DNA of 64,000 bases from Sycon ciliatum (lineage: Eukaryota > Porifera > Calcarea > Leucosolenida > Sycettidae), in assembly GCF_964019385.1 (NCBI RefSeq), contig NC_088651.1, forward strand, positions 5,934,373-5,998,372. The letters run 5' to 3'. This document shows positions 1 to 10,132 of this stretch, piece after piece; within the stretch, counting starts at the first letter, position 1; each line of letters begins with the position of its first letter. The translations under genes and the position numbers were made by a program. The notes under the pieces are model-generated. The model made no database searches. It had not been told where the DNA came from and worked only from the letters and a program-made list of their open reading frames with translations.

Positions 1-37
1 ATTTACCTATGCGTGGGACATTCACACCCAAACACAT

Positions 38-101
<64 letters not shown>

Positions 102-428
102 TCACACACACATTATCTATCTCTGTCTGTTATTCTCCTGCGTCTGTGTGTCTGTCTGTCTCTCCTGTTTTTCCTAATGTTTGTCCCTCTCTTTCTGTCT
201 TTCTGGGTCTGATCGTCTTTGTCTCTGTCTCTTTCTCTCTGAGTTCGTGTCTCTGTCTGTCGCTCTTTATGCGCATCCCTTACCTATGCGTGGGACATTC
301 ATACACCCACACACGCACACACACACACTCGTGCGCTCGATCATACAAGTACATGTAGTACTGCAGAAGTCACATCAGAGATATAATTAAAACTCTCTCT
401 CTCGGGTGCAGCGGCAACTTCCTTGACA

Positions 429-471
<43 letters not shown>

Positions 472-571
472 TGTGTCTGCCGCTGTGCTGTCATACAGAT
501 AGTGAAATTGTGTGGCACAGAACACGTACATGACTGTACCCACGCGTGGGACATTCACGCATGCATACACA

Positions 572-611
<40 letters not shown>

Positions 612-620
612 ACCTGCAGC
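1..620. repeat. Microsatellite cluster at left edge
   Basis: Long (CA)n runs lie at about 39-98 and 571-609, with a (CT)n/(CG)n run at about 430-470. The word TGCGTGGGACATTCA, or a one-base variant, recurs at about 10, 286 and 543, just before each CA-rich tract. This suggests a degraded tandem unit of roughly 260-275 bp. Open frames here encode only HTHT or SLSL low-complexity peptides and are not genes. Confidence 0.85.
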
Positions 621-1271
621 AAATAACATTTCATAGCTACAGGACCTTCAAAGAAAGTCATGGTGTCAAGAAGATATACAATGTCATGTAGAAGCATACT
701 GACCAACCACCACAATCTCAATCCCTTGACAAGACATGCAGAATCCCTGGATTTCTCTCAAAATCCCTGGATGGCACAAAAACAAGTGAAAAAGAGCTTT
801 TCCCGCCAAAAAAACGTTCGACTCTGCAGCTGTGCGTACAGCACAGATCGACCCTGTACTGTACTAGGCTGTAGTGCAGTTTGATCCAGGGAGTAGTACT
901 ACTCCCTGGTTTGATCAGTCGGCGCCCGCCTGTCACTTTGTCCGTGCAGATCTTGCATGGTCAGGTCTTCAAAGTGCTGTGCACAGTTCGAAGTGCGAAT
1001 GAGCACCGTACACATGGTACATACCTTTGAAAAAAGTTCAAAAAACCGGGACATTCGGGGAGAAACCATGGAGTTCTCAGGAAAATCCTGTATCAGACAA
1101 AACTTTGGTTTTTCCGGGAGTTTGCTTGAAATCCCCGGGACCCCGGGAAGAGTGTTGATTTTCCGGGATTTTCCCGGGAAAAACGGGAGGGTTGGCCAGT
1201 ATGTAGAAGGATAATTGTAAAACAGCTTACTGTCTAAAGCATTGGTAATATAAATTATCATATAATACATG
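621..1271. other. Gene-free stretch
   Basis: No convincing gene is visible. A perfect 24-bp palindrome (CCAGGGAGTAGT and its complement) lies at 886-909. A stretch rich in CCGGGA-type words follows at about 1045-1190. Confidence 0.5.
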
Positions 1272-1273
1272 TA

Positions 1274-1654
1274 CCGTAAAATCCCGCCAGAGCGCCCCTA
1301 TCTCCTCGACGCTTCAGGTGAGTAGGGGCGGATGGGCGAGTCCTACTTGCCGCATTCAGTGCTACGTGAAAAAGTACTCACACTACGAAAACTGTTCGTG
1401 CATCTCGTACAGCGACCAAAGGTCAAGAGCCAGGAGTCGTGCAGACCCGACAAAACGCAGGGTTTGTGCGATCCCTGGTCAGGAGGGTGGGCCCTGTTGC
1501 GTACATTTCCAACGGGGTCGAGCACGCGTCTGCAGTGCAGTACGGCATCACAGACTGCGACAGAGTCATACGAGGATACAATCAATCACGTCCCTGACAA
1601 GAAGTCAGGGAGGGGCGGATGGGAGAGACGGGGCGCTCTGGCGGGATTTTACGG
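1274..1654. mobile_element. Tc1/mariner-like MITE (381 bp, TA target site)
   Basis: The terminal inverted repeats start CCGTAAAATCCCGCCAGAGC and extend about 25 bp at each end. Both ends are flanked by TA (1272-1273 and 1655-1656), the target duplication of Tc1/mariner-type elements. No transposase is encoded, so it is a non-autonomous copy. Confidence 0.8.
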
Positions 1655-1656
1655 TA

Positions 1657-3178
1657 GTAGGGAAACTCCTAGAGAGTCAAACTATCGGATAAATTAATGG
1701 CAAGCGAGAGTCTCTACTTTTTAGAGTAGAGTGGGTGGGTACGCAGACCAGCGTAAGTCATCACAAATATTAATTGCTAATAAAGTGTAACCAATGCTGG
1801 TAATGGATCATGTGTGAGCGACCAAAGAGGCGTACATCACATGTCCTGTACCACTATAACCACACACAAACGTCCAGGAGAATTTCACGTACCGATGGAT
1901 CTATCATGCTGCCGGGATCCCTCATATATCTCATACTGTGGTACATAACCATCGGAGAATTGCAAGGACCTAAATACGGCAAGCAAATCAGGGACATTAG
2001 GTGCAAGACCCGTTGTTCTAGTTGTCTAGACTGCACTGTGTTCTTGAAAATACTGAGCCTCCACGTTGTATCTGCATGTGGCATCCGTTGATCTCATTTG
2101 AGTAGTAGTAGTAGTAGTAGTAGGCATGCACTGCATTACGTTTTGATGAAAGGTTCGATAGCTGCTGAATGGGTTTATCATTTGGCTTCCTGTGTGGGTA
2201 TTGTTTCTTTGGATTGGTTCGGAGCAATGTTCAGATGGTCCAGGCATCTGGCCAATTAATTATGGCAGTCCAAGCTAGTTGAATATCCGGATCACTTTCT
2301 CTCATCTGGTCTACACTCCATTCGCTTGCATCCATAAGCAATGCAAGCGCGTTGTCCATTGCACACTGTGACAGGCATGTAACTTCTGCATGCAATTCTG
2401 GGAGAGCGCACAGTGGCAGGACGAATATTCCCGTGAAGTTGCAACATGATCTGAGCATAATCGTAGGACATCAAGTCTTGTAACTACTTGTGACATGATC
2501 AATTCTGCTATGCTCTAATGCAGACTAGCAATAAGAGGCATTTGTCAGATACTAGTAACCATGAGGTGCTGAGACGATCTGCTATAAATACTCAAATAAT
2601 CTGTCATCTGCCTGCTCCAACTTGGCTGTCCTCCTGACAAGTGAAAACTGCTGGCGTCTTCAGGGCCATAAACACCATTATTGGCATTAATCCAACGCCT
2701 CCCTAGGCTAGGCCCTTGCTCCTCATCTCTGCAGCTTCTAACAATAGGTCTGGCACAACGAAAAACTAAACTTGATACTTGGAGCTCTTAGTTCAAGCTA
2801 CATTTTCAGAGTCAGGAAGTTTCAAATGGCAAGAAACCCAGCTTCTCTTCACCATTGGCATCACGAGCAATGACCATTGTCAGCCAGCAATGTTACTAGA
2901 GAAAATGCCAAAGGCGCTGGCGTGAACAGAAAGCTTTTCATGCAGCAACGTTTCTTTCTCAGCAAAAACAAATAAAAAGGAAAGGAACAAAAAAGGAGCA
3001 ACACCAGGGATTTGTCCATACCCGGTACCCAGGTGTGTAGTCCCTGGAAAGGCTCTCTCACAGATTCCAGTACAAAGGCCACGGACAAGTGTCCCACTGA
3101 GATGCGGTCGCTTGCCCGGACCGCTGGGACGCGGACACCTCCGAAGAGCAGCCTGTGACGTTTATTTTTTTATGAAAG
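1657..3178. other. Gene-free stretch
   Basis: No coding region is supported. A short (AGT)n run lies at about 2101-2122. A minus-strand frame at 2231-2458 vaguely resembles a retroelement pol linker but has no diagnostic motif. Confidence 0.4.
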
Positions 3179-3179
3179 A

Positions 3180-3500
3180 AAATCCGCAAAAATAGATAAG
3201 CTTGTCCCTTTTGCGATGCGATGCGATGCGACAAGCGATTTGGTGTACGATTTTGACCTTTTCTACAGCAAAGTAATTAGTTGTACAAAGGTGCAAGAGT
3301 TGCCTTGAAATTTTTACAAGTTGTGTCAAACCGCGCGAATATCATGGTGACGTACCCAAATCAGCAAAACTTTGTCGCATCGCTGACTTCTTCTGTGAAT
3401 GGTATTTCGCGAGTTCGCATCGCCCGCATCCATCGCAGATCGCGTCGCATCGCGTGTCGCATCGCAAAAAAGCTTCTGTGAATCCCGCTTTAGTCCTACC
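3180..3500. repeat. Inverted GATGCG-rich repeat, probable MITE
   Basis: TGCGATGCGATGCGATGCGA at about 3211-3231 is mirrored by complementary GCATCGC-rich sequence at about 3437-3466. AAGCTT lies outside each arm. The right side directly abuts the truncated 5' LTR at 3502, so it may mark what removed the rest of that LTR. Confidence 0.45.
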
Positions 3501-3501
3501 C

Positions 3502-3684
3502 CTTTTCCTGGCCAAAGTGCTGGTGATTTTGTGTTCTTGTGGTTCTTTTCTAGTTCTCTCTCCTTTTCCTACTTGCATTTTTCGTGATTCATACATTTCC
3601 ACCAAGAGGCTGCCGTTTGCGCTGGTGTGTTGTGTTGGGTGAAGAGGGGTGATAGAGAGACTAGATAGCTCCAGTTCTCCCACA
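3502..3684 (+). repeat. 5' LTR remnant (3'-most ~183 bp)
   Basis: It matches 9950-10132 over its whole length and ends in CCCACA just before the primer-binding site. Similarity stops abruptly at 3502, so the 5' portion of the LTR, expected to be about 550 bp, is absent. Confidence 0.9.
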
Positions 3685-3690
3685 ACTTTG

Positions 3691-3708
3691 TGGTGCCGAA
3701 ACCCGGGA
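3691..3708 (+). other. Primer-binding site, tRNA-Phe type
   Basis: TGGTGCCGAAACCCGGGA lies 6 nt after the LTR end. It is complementary to the 3' end of animal tRNA-Phe (ending in the sense of TCCCGGGTTTCGGCA plus CCA). It would prime minus-strand cDNA synthesis. The tRNA identity comes from memory of the conserved acceptor and T arms. Confidence 0.85.
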
Positions 3709-3858
3709 AAGAGCCGGGACAGAGCCGGGACAGAGCCGGGAAAGTGTTTTCGGAGTACGAGTGTCGTAGTGATTTATTTATTTTGTGAGACGAGAGTTCT
3801 TACTGTGAGTTCCTACTGTGAGTTTCTACTGTGTGTTCGTGGAATACTCGAGTGAATC

Positions 3859-6800
3859 ATGTCTACCAAGTATCTTGTCCAGCCGTTTTCTGGCAAGGAT
3901 GGTGAAGACCTAGAGGAATTCTGGGCAAAGTTTTTAGTTTTGGCCACTGCCAAGGAATGGTCCGACGAAGATGCACGCATGCAACATCTACCCTTATATT
4001 TGCAGGGCGATGCATTTCGAGTGTTTTCTCGTATGGCAGAGAGTGACAAAAGCAAACAAGCAGAGGTCAAGAAAGTTTTAGTGAGTGCGTTCAGTGTGAC
4101 GCCGTCCAGAGCGTATGATTTGTTCAAGCGCCGTTGTTTGCGTGTGGATGAAAGTGTCGACGCGTATGTGGCCGATTTGCAGCGTTATGCAGCGCTGTCG
4201 GGGCACAAACCGGGTGGTACCGCCAGCAAGAATCCGATCGTGATCGAGCAACTGATCGCTGGCCTACAGCCCGAATTTGGCCGCCAGCTGAGAATGTCAC
4301 TGGCTGGCCAAGAGCTGACGATACCTGCGTGTCTAGAGCGTGTGCGTGCGCTCAGAGCCAGTGAGACCGATGCTCGGTACACGAGCAGGTTCAGCCAGAG
4401 CGTTTCTGCTAGTGCCAGTACCAGTAGTTACAGTGGAGGTGTACACCGACCTCGCAGTACTGTTGACTGCTATAACTGTAATCAGCCTGGGCATGTCCAG
4501 CGTAACTGCCCAGAGTTCAAGAAGAAGCAGAAGCCCCGTTTCAGTGGACCAGTAGTGTGCCACTTTTGTGATCAGCCTGGTCATGCAAAGCCAGCGTGCC
4601 CTGAGAGAAGGAAGTGGCGAGAAGCCAAGGCAGCAGAACGTGTGGCAGCTGCTGGTACGTCGCATAGTAGCAGTGACAAGTGCCTGTGTGCGGTGTCTAC
4701 TGAAGCTGCCCCCTTGCCGAGGATCTATGTGGACGTGGAGTCGGCCAAGCCGGATGACTGGTGCCGTGGAGAGGCCATGCTGGACACCGGGTCGGCTCGC
4801 ACGCTAGTGTCGTCTGGCTTTATACGTGCGGCTAAGATGTGCAGCCAAGTGTCGGCGGTAAAGCAGGAGAAGCTCCTCGCCCTGGATGGCGAAGCCCTGC
4901 CGATTTCGGGGTCAATTTCACTAACGATTCGTCGTCTGGATGGACCCGTAAATTTGCCGCCTACCCGTGTTGTTGCGTTTGTAGTTCCTGAGCTGTCGGT
5001 TATTAATGCTGACCTGTTGCTGGGATCTGACCTTGTCCGTGCCATCGGTGGCGTCAGGTTGCAGTACTCTGAGTCAGGTGATCTGCGGTCCGTGTTGTTT
5101 GGTCCGTCGCCCGCCAGTGACCCTGAGCCTGTGTCGTCTGTCGTTAGTGATGCTCTGCAGTCGCCGGATCAGCACCCGTCTCGGCATGTTAGCGTGGTGC
5201 AAGACGGTGAGGACGTGACGCTATCTGTCGAGGATGGTCAGATAAAGTGGCTAGCAGCTGAGCAGTGTTGGCAGGCAGCATGGAGGTGGAAGGACGACAA
5301 GCCACCTACTGGACGCATCGGCAGCGGCATTGGGGAGTACCCCCGGAAACTTAGCGATGATCAGGAGAAGCTGTTCCAGCATGAAGTGGACTCCTGGATC
5401 GATAACGGATGGCTCATCGAGCATGATGAAGAGGTACACGGAGCTCCTGCTGCAATTCTACCATGGCTTGCGGTCAGCCAGGAGCACAAGCCTACTACAC
5501 CTGTTAGGCCTTGCCTCGACTACCGTGCGCTGAACCGTGCCCTCGTTTCTCAGCCCGGTATGGATGCCTCCGTGTGTGGCGAGAAGTTGTGTGAGTGGCG
5601 TACGCACGATGCCAACGAGTATGAGATGTTGGATATTCGAAAGGCCTATCTGCAAGTCCGTATGTCACCTGAGTTGCTACGGTATCAGTGCGTGAAATGG
5701 AGGGGAAAGCTGTACGTGATGACCCGCATGGCTTTCGGGCTAAGCGTTGCACCGAAGTTCATGGACGTGATAGTCAAGTGGTGCACGCGAGATCATGATG
5801 GTGTTGACAATTACGTTGACGATCTGTACGTCCCGAAACCGCAGACAAAGGCTGTTGCGGATACACTCGAGCGCTATGGCCTGCGCACGAAGCCAGCTGA
5901 GCCCGCCAGTTCCGCCCGAGTACTTGGACTTCAGCTGTTCACTGGCCAAGATGGTCAAACCCGTTGGAAGCGTCGAGACGGAGTGAGTCTCGAGTGTGGC
6001 AAGCTGACCAAGCGTGGTGTATTCTCGTGGTGCGGCCGACTGGTATCGCACTATCCCGTGTGCTCGTGGCTGCGACCTGCCTGCAGCTTTCTGAAGCGCC
6101 TAGCATGTCGTGATGGTGGTGGTTGGGATGATGACGTCCCCAATGATGTGGTAACCTGTTGTGCCGAACTAGCAAGTCGCGTCCAAGATGAGGATCCGGC
6201 CACAGGCGTGTGGAATGCGTCAGTAAACGAGCAGCAGCTCACCGTGTGGTGCGATGCGTCTGATGTCGCATATGGCATTGTTGCCGAAGTTGGTGGTGAA
6301 GTCATGGAGGACAAGTCTTGGCTTCGCGATGCCGACGAGAAGAAGCATATCAACATCGCAGAATTGGAAGCAGTAATCCGTGGGTTGTCGACGGCAGTCG
6401 AATGGAATGCCAGCAACATCCGTCTTGTCACTGATTCCAAGACCGTGTACGGCTGGGTGAAGTCGTGCCTGAACAATGAGCGGCGTGTCAAGGTGTCCGG
6501 TCTGAACGAAGTTTTGGTTCGCCGACGACTAAACATCATCGACGACATTGTCGCGACCGCGAAGCTGTCCGTCACCATTGAGTGGGTACCGTCCCAGCAG
6601 AACAAGGCTGACAAGCTGACGCGTGTCCCAGATTTGTTCATCCGCTGCTGGAAGAAATCAGCCAAGCCAGATGTAGTTGCTGCCGTCTCTGCACCCCCGA
6701 AGATTGTGAGTGCTATTGTTTTACAGGACATTCTTGATGCGCAGAAGTCTGATCCTGTTGTTGTTAGTGTGATTGAGTCTGTGCGTCATGGTCGTGAGAT

Positions 6801-8070
6801 TTCCGACCCGGTATTTAAGAAATTGAAGTCTCAGTTGTCTGTATCTGATGATGGTTACTTGTATCGTAGTGTGAAGGTACCGCCGAATGATGTGCGTGTT
6901 GTACCAGTTGTGTCTCAGTCATTGCAGCAGCGAGTGGTGTGTCGTGCCCATGCTGTGAGCGGTCATTCCAGTTGGGAGACCACATGGAAGCTGTTGCGTG
7001 CGAGTTGTTATTTTGCAAATATGGCTGTTGTTTGTCAGTCGTTGATTCAGTTGTGTGATGTGTGTGCTGCTGCTAATTCGAAGCGTGGGCCTGTTGCTGA
7101 GCCAACACGTCCGGTTATTCCATCTGGTCCATGGAATGTAGTACAGCTCGATACCCTGGAGTTGGGTCCGAATAGAAGCCACCGGTATCATTGTGTTCTT
7201 GTCTGTACCGATATGTTTACTAAGTGGGTCGAGGTTGTCCCATTGGTTCGCCATGATGGTCCGTCTGTAGCAGCTGCGTTTGTGGATGTATGTTCCCGCT
7301 GGGGTGCCCCAGCAGTTGTACGTTGTGACAATGGAACAGAATTTGTCAATCAGGTAGTTTCCTCTTTGTATGATGCATTTGGTGTAGAGGTGCGACATGG
7401 TGCAGTGCGTCATCCGCAGAGTCAAGGTGGTGTAGAGCGTTTTAACCAGACTTTGCTGACTTTAATTCGCAAGATTGTGCAGGAATCCGACGATTGGGTG
7501 TCTGCTTTGAATGTATTATTGTACTATTATCGTATTCGTCCCCACTCTGCGCTTGGTGTTTCCCCAAGTGAAGCCATGTGTGGCTGGGTCCCTCATGGCT
7601 TGATTGTGGACGATGAGCGTTGTGACATGTCCCCCAGTGCATGGGTGGATAGCTTGTGTAGTAAAGCGGCTGTTGTGCGAGACTACGTAGAAAGTGAGTT
7701 GTCCTCTGCTGATTTTGTTCAGCCTGTTGGGTGCATGAACCCCTACAGTGTTGGTTCCACGGTGATGTTGCGGCAAGGAGATCGCCGCCAGAAGCGAACA
7801 GCGCCGTATGAGTCCGGGTGGACAGTTGATAGTGTTGTGTCTCCATCAACTGTTGTAATTGTTCGAGACACTAATGGTCGACATTCTGTGAAGACTGTCA
7901 ATATTGATCTAATTAAGCCGTCAAGTGTGAGTGTGCCTGAGTATGATGATGCATGTGCTTCAAGTACTAGTGATTCTGATTCTGATGTGCCAGCCCAACC
8001 ACTTCAAGTTGGTGGTCATCGTCTTCGCAACCGTGCTGGTCTCGTTCCTCCTATTCGTTACCGTAGTTAA
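3859..8070 (+). CDS. Gag-Pol polyprotein of LTR retrotransposon
   Basis: This is a single 1403-residue frame with no stops or frameshifts. Domains in order: Gag-like helical region (1-190); two CCHC zinc knuckles near residues 204 (CYNCNQPGHVQRNC) and 234 (CHFCDQPGHAKPAC); aspartic protease with DTGSA near 307; reverse transcriptase with LDIRKAY near 592, FGLSVAP near 628 and YVDD near 652; RNase H with WCDASD near 798, the AELEAV Glu and the TDSK Asp; integrase with an HHCC zinc site near 1030-1072 and catalytic Asp (QLDTLEL), Asp (CDNGTEF) and Glu (GGVERFNQ) near 1099, 1157 and 1193. All catalytic residues are present. The order PR-RT-RH-INT fits Ty3/Gypsy; the exact clade is not determined, and YVDD rather than the more common YIDD is noteworthy. 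The start is the first ATG after the primer site. With its 5' LTR damaged, it probably lacks its own promoter. Confidence 0.95.
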   Translation: MSTKYLVQPFSGKDGEDLEEFWAKFLVLATAKEWSDEDARMQHLPLYLQGDAFRVFSRMAESDKSKQAEVKKVLVSAFSVTPSRAYDLFKRRCLRVDESVDAYVADLQRYAALSGHKPGGTASKNPIVIEQLIAGLQPEFGRQLRMSLAGQELTIPACLERVRALRASETDARYTSRFSQSVSASASTSSYSGGVHRPRSTVDCYNCNQPGHVQRNCPEFKKKQKPRFSGPVVCHFCDQPGHAKPACPERRKWREAKAAERVAAAGTSHSSSDKCLCAVSTEAAPLPRIYVDVESAKPDDWCRGEAMLDTGSARTLVSSGFIRAAKMCSQVSAVKQEKLLALDGEALPISGSISLTIRRLDGPVNLPPTRVVAFVVPELSVINADLLLGSDLVRAIGGVRLQYSESGDLRSVLFGPSPASDPEPVSSVVSDALQSPDQHPSRHVSVVQDGEDVTLSVEDGQIKWLAAEQCWQAAWRWKDDKPPTGRIGSGIGEYPRKLSDDQEKLFQHEVDSWIDNGWLIEHDEEVHGAPAAILPWLAVSQEHKPTTPVRPCLDYRALNRALVSQPGMDASVCGEKLCEWRTHDANEYEMLDIRKAYLQVRMSPELLRYQCVKWRGKLYVMTRMAFGLSVAPKFMDVIVKWCTRDHDGVDNYVDDLYVPKPQTKAVADTLERYGLRTKPAEPASSARVLGLQLFTGQDGQTRWKRRDGVSLECGKLTKRGVFSWCGRLVSHYPVCSWLRPACSFLKRLACRDGGGWDDDVPNDVVTCCAELASRVQDEDPATGVWNASVNEQQLTVWCDASDVAYGIVAEVGGEVMEDKSWLRDADEKKHINIAELEAVIRGLSTAVEWNASNIRLVTDSKTVYGWVKSCLNNERRVKVSGLNEVLVRRRLNIIDDIVATAKLSVTIEWVPSQQNKADKLTRVPDLFIRCWKKSAKPDVVAAVSAPPKIVSAIVLQDILDAQKSDPVVVSVIESVRHGREISDPVFKKLKSQLSVSDDGYLYRSVKVPPNDVRVVPVVSQSLQQRVVCRAHAVSGHSSWETTWKLLRASCYFANMAVVCQSLIQLCDVCAAANSKRGPVAEPTRPVIPSGPWNVVQLDTLELGPNRSHRYHCVLVCTDMFTKWVEVVPLVRHDGPSVAAAFVDVCSRWGAPAVVRCDNGTEFVNQVVSSLYDAFGVEVRHGAVRHPQSQGGVERFNQTLLTLIRKIVQESDDWVSALNVLLYYYRIRPHSALGVSPSEAMCGWVPHGLIVDDERCDMSPSAWVDSLCSKAAVVRDYVESELSSADFVQPVGCMNPYSVGSTVMLRQGDRRQKRTAPYESGWTVDSVVSPSTVVIVRDTNGRHSVKTVNIDLIKPSSVSVPEYDDACASSTSDSDSDVPAQPLQVGGHRLRNRAGLVPPIRYRS

Positions 8071-8089
8071 CTGTTGACGTGATGTCACC

Positions 8090-8100
8090 AGGGGGAGGTG
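8090..8100 (+). other. Polypurine tract
   Basis: AGGGGGAGGTG sits immediately before the TGACAA start of the 3' LTR and 20 nt after the pol stop. This is the expected plus-strand primer position. Confidence 0.75.
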
Positions 8101-8329
8101 TGACAATATGACAATGTGTGTAGTGTGACGATACAATGTGTGTGTAGACAAACATTACGATTATGTATTTGTTGTGGTGACATCTGTCATCAGTGTGTCA
8201 TGCCTCTTACCTCATTGTAGCTTCATCCGTAGTCCGCTTCAATTGTCCTTGTTCTATATTCTATTCTATTTCTTCTAGTGCTAGTCGTTTCACTTCTCAT
8301 CTTTCCTTGAAGTAGTATATTTGAATTGT

Positions 8330-9629
8330 AATAGACCCTTTGCACAATAACGGTCACGTGATCCGAGACGGGGCATCCTCTTCGATTTTTGTGCAGAGTA
8401 CCAGTTGTTGAGCATGGTGGAACACTGTATTTTTCCATTTTGGAGATGGAGGAGAGAGTGTCGAGTGGTTTGCCATCGATGGCTGTGGAACCCGCGGACG
8501 AACTGTCAAATGAAGATCGGTTGTGTAAGGAACTGAACAGTTTTCTGCTGAATGAGGGTGCGTATCTGTCTGGAAAAAGAAGGAGTTGTTGGAGCGGTAA
8601 GTTTTCCGCATTCAGTGGATATTTCGGATTACTGTAGATTGAAATTTATTTTTATTTTCTCTACCTTCTCTCCTCTGTCGATGTAGAGAACACTTCTCTA
8701 TGCAGAACCCTGATGCTCCTAGAACTAAGAAGGGCACCACTTCCTCGAGTGTACCTTCATCATGCCCAACATTTCATGCGTCCCAGTGGATGAGTGATGA
8801 ACCTCTGTTTCCCAGAGTGAGTGCCACACCATGCTTGCTCGTCTCCAACGCAGGGGCAAGTCGCCGACGACAGTGAAGAGGGAGCTGATGGAGTAGTACT
8901 AGTGAACAAGCCCGTGGATAGTGTCCATGAGTTTTACTTTGGTGGCTATGTGCATAATGTGAAAGTCTGTCATATCGTGCGCACAGCCACAGCTCGAACT
9001 CGGATGACTTTCTCCGCACACCTGAGCGATGAGGCCGCGTCTCTCTCCTCTTCAACAACAGCAGCTCGAGCAGCGCCAGCAAGCAGTCGATCTTCCAATA
9101 GCGAAGACAGGGATGGGTCATGCCTTTTTCTCAAGCTCCAGAGTCTCTTGGCAGGGCGTTCCATATCTTCGCAAAAGCAAGGATGAAAGTCGTCATGGAC
9201 AAAGTGTTCCGAGCACAACACTGTAAACGATATCGCAGCACTGCGGCCCTCGGTACCCGGCCCTCTTCTCGCCAGATAGCCAGGATTCCAGAGTGTGGAA
9301 TGCCAGCATCACCAGGGAACGCATGGAAAGACAAGTGGGTTCCTTAGACTAACGTTAGGGATGACGGTTGCTGCAAACAAGAACCCAACAGTGGTCCTTG
9401 GAAAGCATTTCGGGACTTCTTCCTTCAGAACTAGAAAAACTTGAAAATGAAAAAGGCTGGAGAGTACATACATGAACATCGCGTCGGGACCGTGAAAACA
9501 CAGCCTGTCACAGGAAACTTGATCACGTCCTGCAGCAAAACCATGCATGCTGGTTGCATGCCAAGTGTGCAGCGCGTGCACAGCATGCCCCGTCTCGACC
9601 CCTCTCGCTTATTGTGCAAAGGGTCTATT
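8330..9629. mobile_element. DNA transposon with THAP remnant nested in 3' LTR
   Basis: AATAGACCCTTTGCACAATA at 8330 is repeated in inverted orientation, ending at 9629. A second inverted block, GAGACGGGGC against GCCCCGTCTCG, lies just inside. The 1300-bp interior holds a degenerate THAP-like frame on the minus strand and no intact transposase. No clear target-site duplication could be read, so the superfamily is open (P-like, Kolobok or ISL2EU-like are candidates because they carry THAP domains). Confidence 0.75.
8970..9340 (-). pseudogene. Degenerate THAP-domain coding remnant
   Basis: Read on the minus strand, one frame gives LSFHAFPGD...IWREEG (about 9330-9220) and a second gives LCSEHFVHDDFHP (about 9218-9180), followed by a basic LRKRH stretch. 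These match the middle and end of a THAP zinc-binding DNA-binding domain (SFHxFP, then CSEHF...F). The two halves are in different frames, so the copy is broken. The N-terminal CxxC pair and the catalytic part are not recognisable. Confidence 0.6.
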
Positions 9630-10132
9630 GTTTTCCTGCAACGATCGTTCGTTGTGTTATTTATTTGTGTCTTGACTTCATTATTTATTTCGCCAGCGCC
9701 TGCAAGGCTGCATGCTAGATTCTGTGTTCACGCGTGACTAATGATGTCATCGCTATGCCTTTGCTTGCTGCGCGTAGTCTTGTTGTTTTCTTTGCTTCGT
9801 TCGAGTTGCTGTTGCTCGACTTCGTTTTCTGATCTATTTTCTGCATTCAATGGTGGCCGTGATGGCTGTCGCTGCAATAGCAGGTTCAGCCACGACGGGC
9901 CTCTATCGGTTGCTCTGTCGCCATGTTGGACGCCATGTTTTAGACGTGTCTTTTCCTGGCCAAAGTGCTGGTGATTTTGTGTTCTTGTGGTTCTTTTCTA
10001 GTTCTCTCTCCTTTTCCTACTTGCATTTTTCGTGATTCATACATTTCCACCAAGAGGCTGCCGTTTGCGCTGGTGTGTTGTGTTGGGTGAAGAGGGGTGA
10101 TAGAGAGACTAGATAGCTCCAGTTCTCCCACA

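Larger units (their letters stand above)
3502..10132 (+). mobile_element. LTR retrotransposon (Ty3/Gypsy-like), with nested insertion
   Basis: The element has a truncated 5' LTR (3502-3684), a primer-binding site, an intact gag-pol frame (3859-8070), a polypurine tract (8090-8100) and a 3' LTR (8101-10132) split by a 1.3-kb DNA transposon. Without that insert the 3' LTR would be about 730 bp, with TG...CA ends. The shared LTR block (3502-3684 and 9950-10132) is essentially identical by eye, which suggests recent insertion. The 3' LTR ends inside a Cys/His-rich coding sequence. The expected left half of the interrupted target is missing, so the left end was deleted together with most of the 5' LTR. 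Confidence 0.88.
8101..10132 (+). repeat. 3' LTR, interrupted
   Basis: It begins TGACAATATG right after the polypurine tract and ends CCCACA. The stretch 9950-10132 duplicates the 5' LTR remnant. Positions 8330-9629 are a foreign TIR element. No coding capacity of its own is evident. Confidence 0.8.

Noticed and set aside
2231..2458. Minus-strand frame resembling a retroelement pol linker
   Set aside because: Only a vague WSVDQMRESDPDI similarity. No catalytic or zinc motif nearby.
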